From assembly GCA_949282265.1 (NCBI GenBank), contig CASDOZ010000002.1, positions 124,001 through 188,000 of the forward strand: a stretch of 64,000 nucleotides of DNA. Reading direction: 5' to 3'. The notes beneath the pieces were generated by a model that saw only the letters and a list, made by a program, of their open reading frames with translations, ran no database searches and was not told where the DNA came from. The position numbers and the translations under genes were made by a program. Origin of the DNA: an uncultured Bacteroidales bacterium (lineage in GTDB: Bacteria; Bacteroidota; Bacteroidia; Bacteroidales; Paludibacteraceae). Shown here one piece after another: positions 62,669 to 64,000 of this stretch (its first letter is position 1; each line of letters starts with the position of its first letter).

Positions 62669-64000
62669 ATGAACTTCACACAACAAGACAAAGAACTTTT
62701 CGCCCAAAAAGGAATTGAAATCGCCCAAGTGGAGGCACAATTAAATTCTTTTGCTACAGGTTTCCCTGCTTTGGAAATCCGCTCTGCAGCATCGCTTGGC
62801 AACGGAATCATGCAAATTGACGAAACCAATAAAAACTATTTTCTGAACGAGTGGAAAAATTACCTCAAAGGAGACAATACCATTGTAAAATTCGTACCTG
62901 CATCAGGAGCCGCAAGCCGCATGTTCAAAGATCTTTTTGAATATGCCGACAACCCGGACAGTACAGAAAATGATTTTATCAGGAAATTCTTTGCCGGAAT
63001 CAACCATTTTGCCTTTTATGATGACCTCAATGAAATGTGCCAAAAATACGAGGGCAAAAACATCAACGAGTTAATGATTGCCGGCGAAATGAAAACCATA
63101 ATCCACCATTTACTGAAAATAGATGGCCTGAATTATGGTTCTTTGCCCAAAGGGTTACTGAAATTCCACAATTATCCCAACGAGCAACGGACACCGGCAT
63201 TGGAACATTTGGTTGAAGGCGCTTTGTATGCGAACACGAAACAAAATGTTGTGAACATACATTTCACTATTTCTGCGGAACACAGGGCGTTATTCCAACA
63301 ACATATAGCAGAACATTTGTCGGCATACGAAGACAAATTCGGCATCAAATACAACATCAGTTTCTCCGAACAGAAGCCAAGCACGGATACCGTGGCAGCC
63401 GATGCCAATAATGAGCCTTTCCGCGAAAACGGGAAAATCCTATTCCGTCCGGGCGGGCACGGCGCACTGATCGAGAACCTCAATGAAATAGATGCCGATG
63501 TCATTTTCATTAAAAACATAGACAACGTTGTACCCGATAGACTAAAAGAACCGACCATCAAATACAAACAGTTAATCGCCGGTATTTTGGTAAACATACA
63601 AAAACAAACATTTTCTTATCTGAAAGAACTTGAAAACAAGGAAATTACAGATACAAAACTAAATATTATACGCCAATTCTGCGAAGAACGCCTGAACAAC
63701 CATCTGGACAACATAAACGAATTAAACCACGACGAATTGATTGCATACTTGTTCCGAAAATTGAATCGTCCGATACGCGTATGCGGCATGGTCAAAAACT
63801 CTGGCGAGCCTGGTGGCGGCCCGTTCATGACAGTAAATCCGGACGGAAGCGTTTCACCGCAAATTTTAGAAAGTTCCCAGATCAAGGACAAATCAATGAT
63901 GCAACAAGCCACCCACTTCAATCCCGTCGATTTGGTATGTGGTGTACGCAATTATCAAGGAGAGAAATTCCAGTTACCTAAATACGTTGACAAAAACACC
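62669..64000 (+). CDS. DUF4301-family protein (runs off the right edge)
   Basis: The frame opens at ATG 62669 (MNFTQQDKELFAQKG) and stays open for 444 codons to the window edge, so its end is not seen. It matches DUF4301, a Bacteroidota family with a nucleotidyltransferase-like look: FVPASGAASRMFKDL near residue 76 resembles a nucleotide-binding loop, and RENGKILFRPGGHGALIENL (near 252) and GMVKNSGEPGGGPFM (near 375) are strongly conserved in style. No signal peptide or membrane segment is seen. The function is unknown; a sugar-nucleotide role is only a guess from the motifs. Confidence 0.82.
   Translation, partial: MNFTQQDKELFAQKGIEIAQVEAQLNSFATGFPALEIRSAASLGNGIMQIDETNKNYFLNEWKNYLKGDNTIVKFVPASGAASRMFKDLFEYADNPDSTENDFIRKFFAGINHFAFYDDLNEMCQKYEGKNINELMIAGEMKTIIHHLLKIDGLNYGSLPKGLLKFHNYPNEQRTPALEHLVEGALYANTKQNVVNIHFTISAEHRALFQQHIAEHLSAYEDKFGIKYNISFSEQKPSTDTVAADANNEPFRENGKILFRPGGHGALIENLNEIDADVIFIKNIDNVVPDRLKEPTIKYKQLIAGILVNIQKQTFSYLKELENKEITDTKLNIIRQFCEERLNNHLDNINELNHDELIAYLFRKLNRPIRVCGMVKNSGEPGGGPFMTVNPDGSVSPQILESSQIKDKSMMQQATHFNPVDLVCGVRNYQGEKFQLPKYVDKNT

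Overview
The window is a piece of a chromosome from the order Bacteroidales (phylum Bacteroidota). The evidence is a SusC/SusD polysaccharide-utilisation locus, a type IX secretion sorting domain, a fused lpxC-fabZ gene, a BlaR1-like protease with a TonB C-terminal domain, DUF3822/DUF4831/DUF4301 proteins, and the phylum-specific promoter form (TTTG, about 19-20 bases, TAnnTTTG) in front of many genes. Start codons mostly lack Shine-Dalgarno sequences and sit behind A-rich leaders. The family cannot be fixed from this sequence alone. I see no insertion sequence, phage, CRISPR array or rRNA.

Layout. 1-2 kb: a BlaI-type repressor and its M56 protease, with a periodic operator. 2-5.5 kb: a carbohydrate deacetylase and two glycosyltransferases. 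5.6-9.9 kb: META-domain lipoprotein, groES-groEL, aroE and a DUF4831 protein. 10-13 kb (minus): panE and an S9 peptidase. 13.3-16.2 kb (minus): two secreted proteins, one combining rearranged von Willebrand A pieces with a formylglycine-enzyme-like fold, the other carrying a T9SS signal. 16.3-16.6 kb (minus): a structured noncoding RNA. 16.7-24.6 kb (minus): yebC, an OmpA/thrombospondin-repeat protein with its lipoprotein partner, a RecD-like helicase, and prfB with a programmed +1 frameshift. 24.8-27.6 kb: rpsA and an ABC ATPase. 27.7-31.3 kb: an aminotransferase, tRNA-Leu, SRP RNA, rsmD, DUF3822 and a membrane-anchored protein.

31.6-37.2 kb: a RelA-type ppGpp synthetase, then an aromatic amino acid operon (prephenate dehydratase, aminotransferase, DAHP synthase-chorismate mutase) headed by a classic ribosome-mediated attenuator. 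Its leader peptide is MNWKFYAYYFFYFYFKQ, ten of 17 residues being Phe or Tyr. 37.3-42.5 kb: a DUF6064 membrane gene with an unusual Shine-Dalgarno sequence, then nadB, a Dabb protein, a HAD hydrolase and an OPT transporter on the minus strand. 42.6-43 kb: tRNA-Gly and two tRNA-Leu. 43.3-50.4 kb: a TtcA-like enzyme, DUF486, lysC, an HD phosphohydrolase, and lpxD, lpxC-fabZ, lpxA for lipid A. 50.5-53.7 kb (minus): a sodium symporter, engB and a BtuF-like lipoprotein. 53.8-62.3 kb (minus): a pectin locus (susC, susD, two PL1 lyases). 62.7 kb to the edge: a DUF4301 gene.

Most of the window is housekeeping. The least ordinary elements are the Phe/Tyr attenuator, the noncoding RNA at 16.3-16.6 kb, the rearranged VWA protein, and two 21-base-periodic operators, one before blaI and one before susC.
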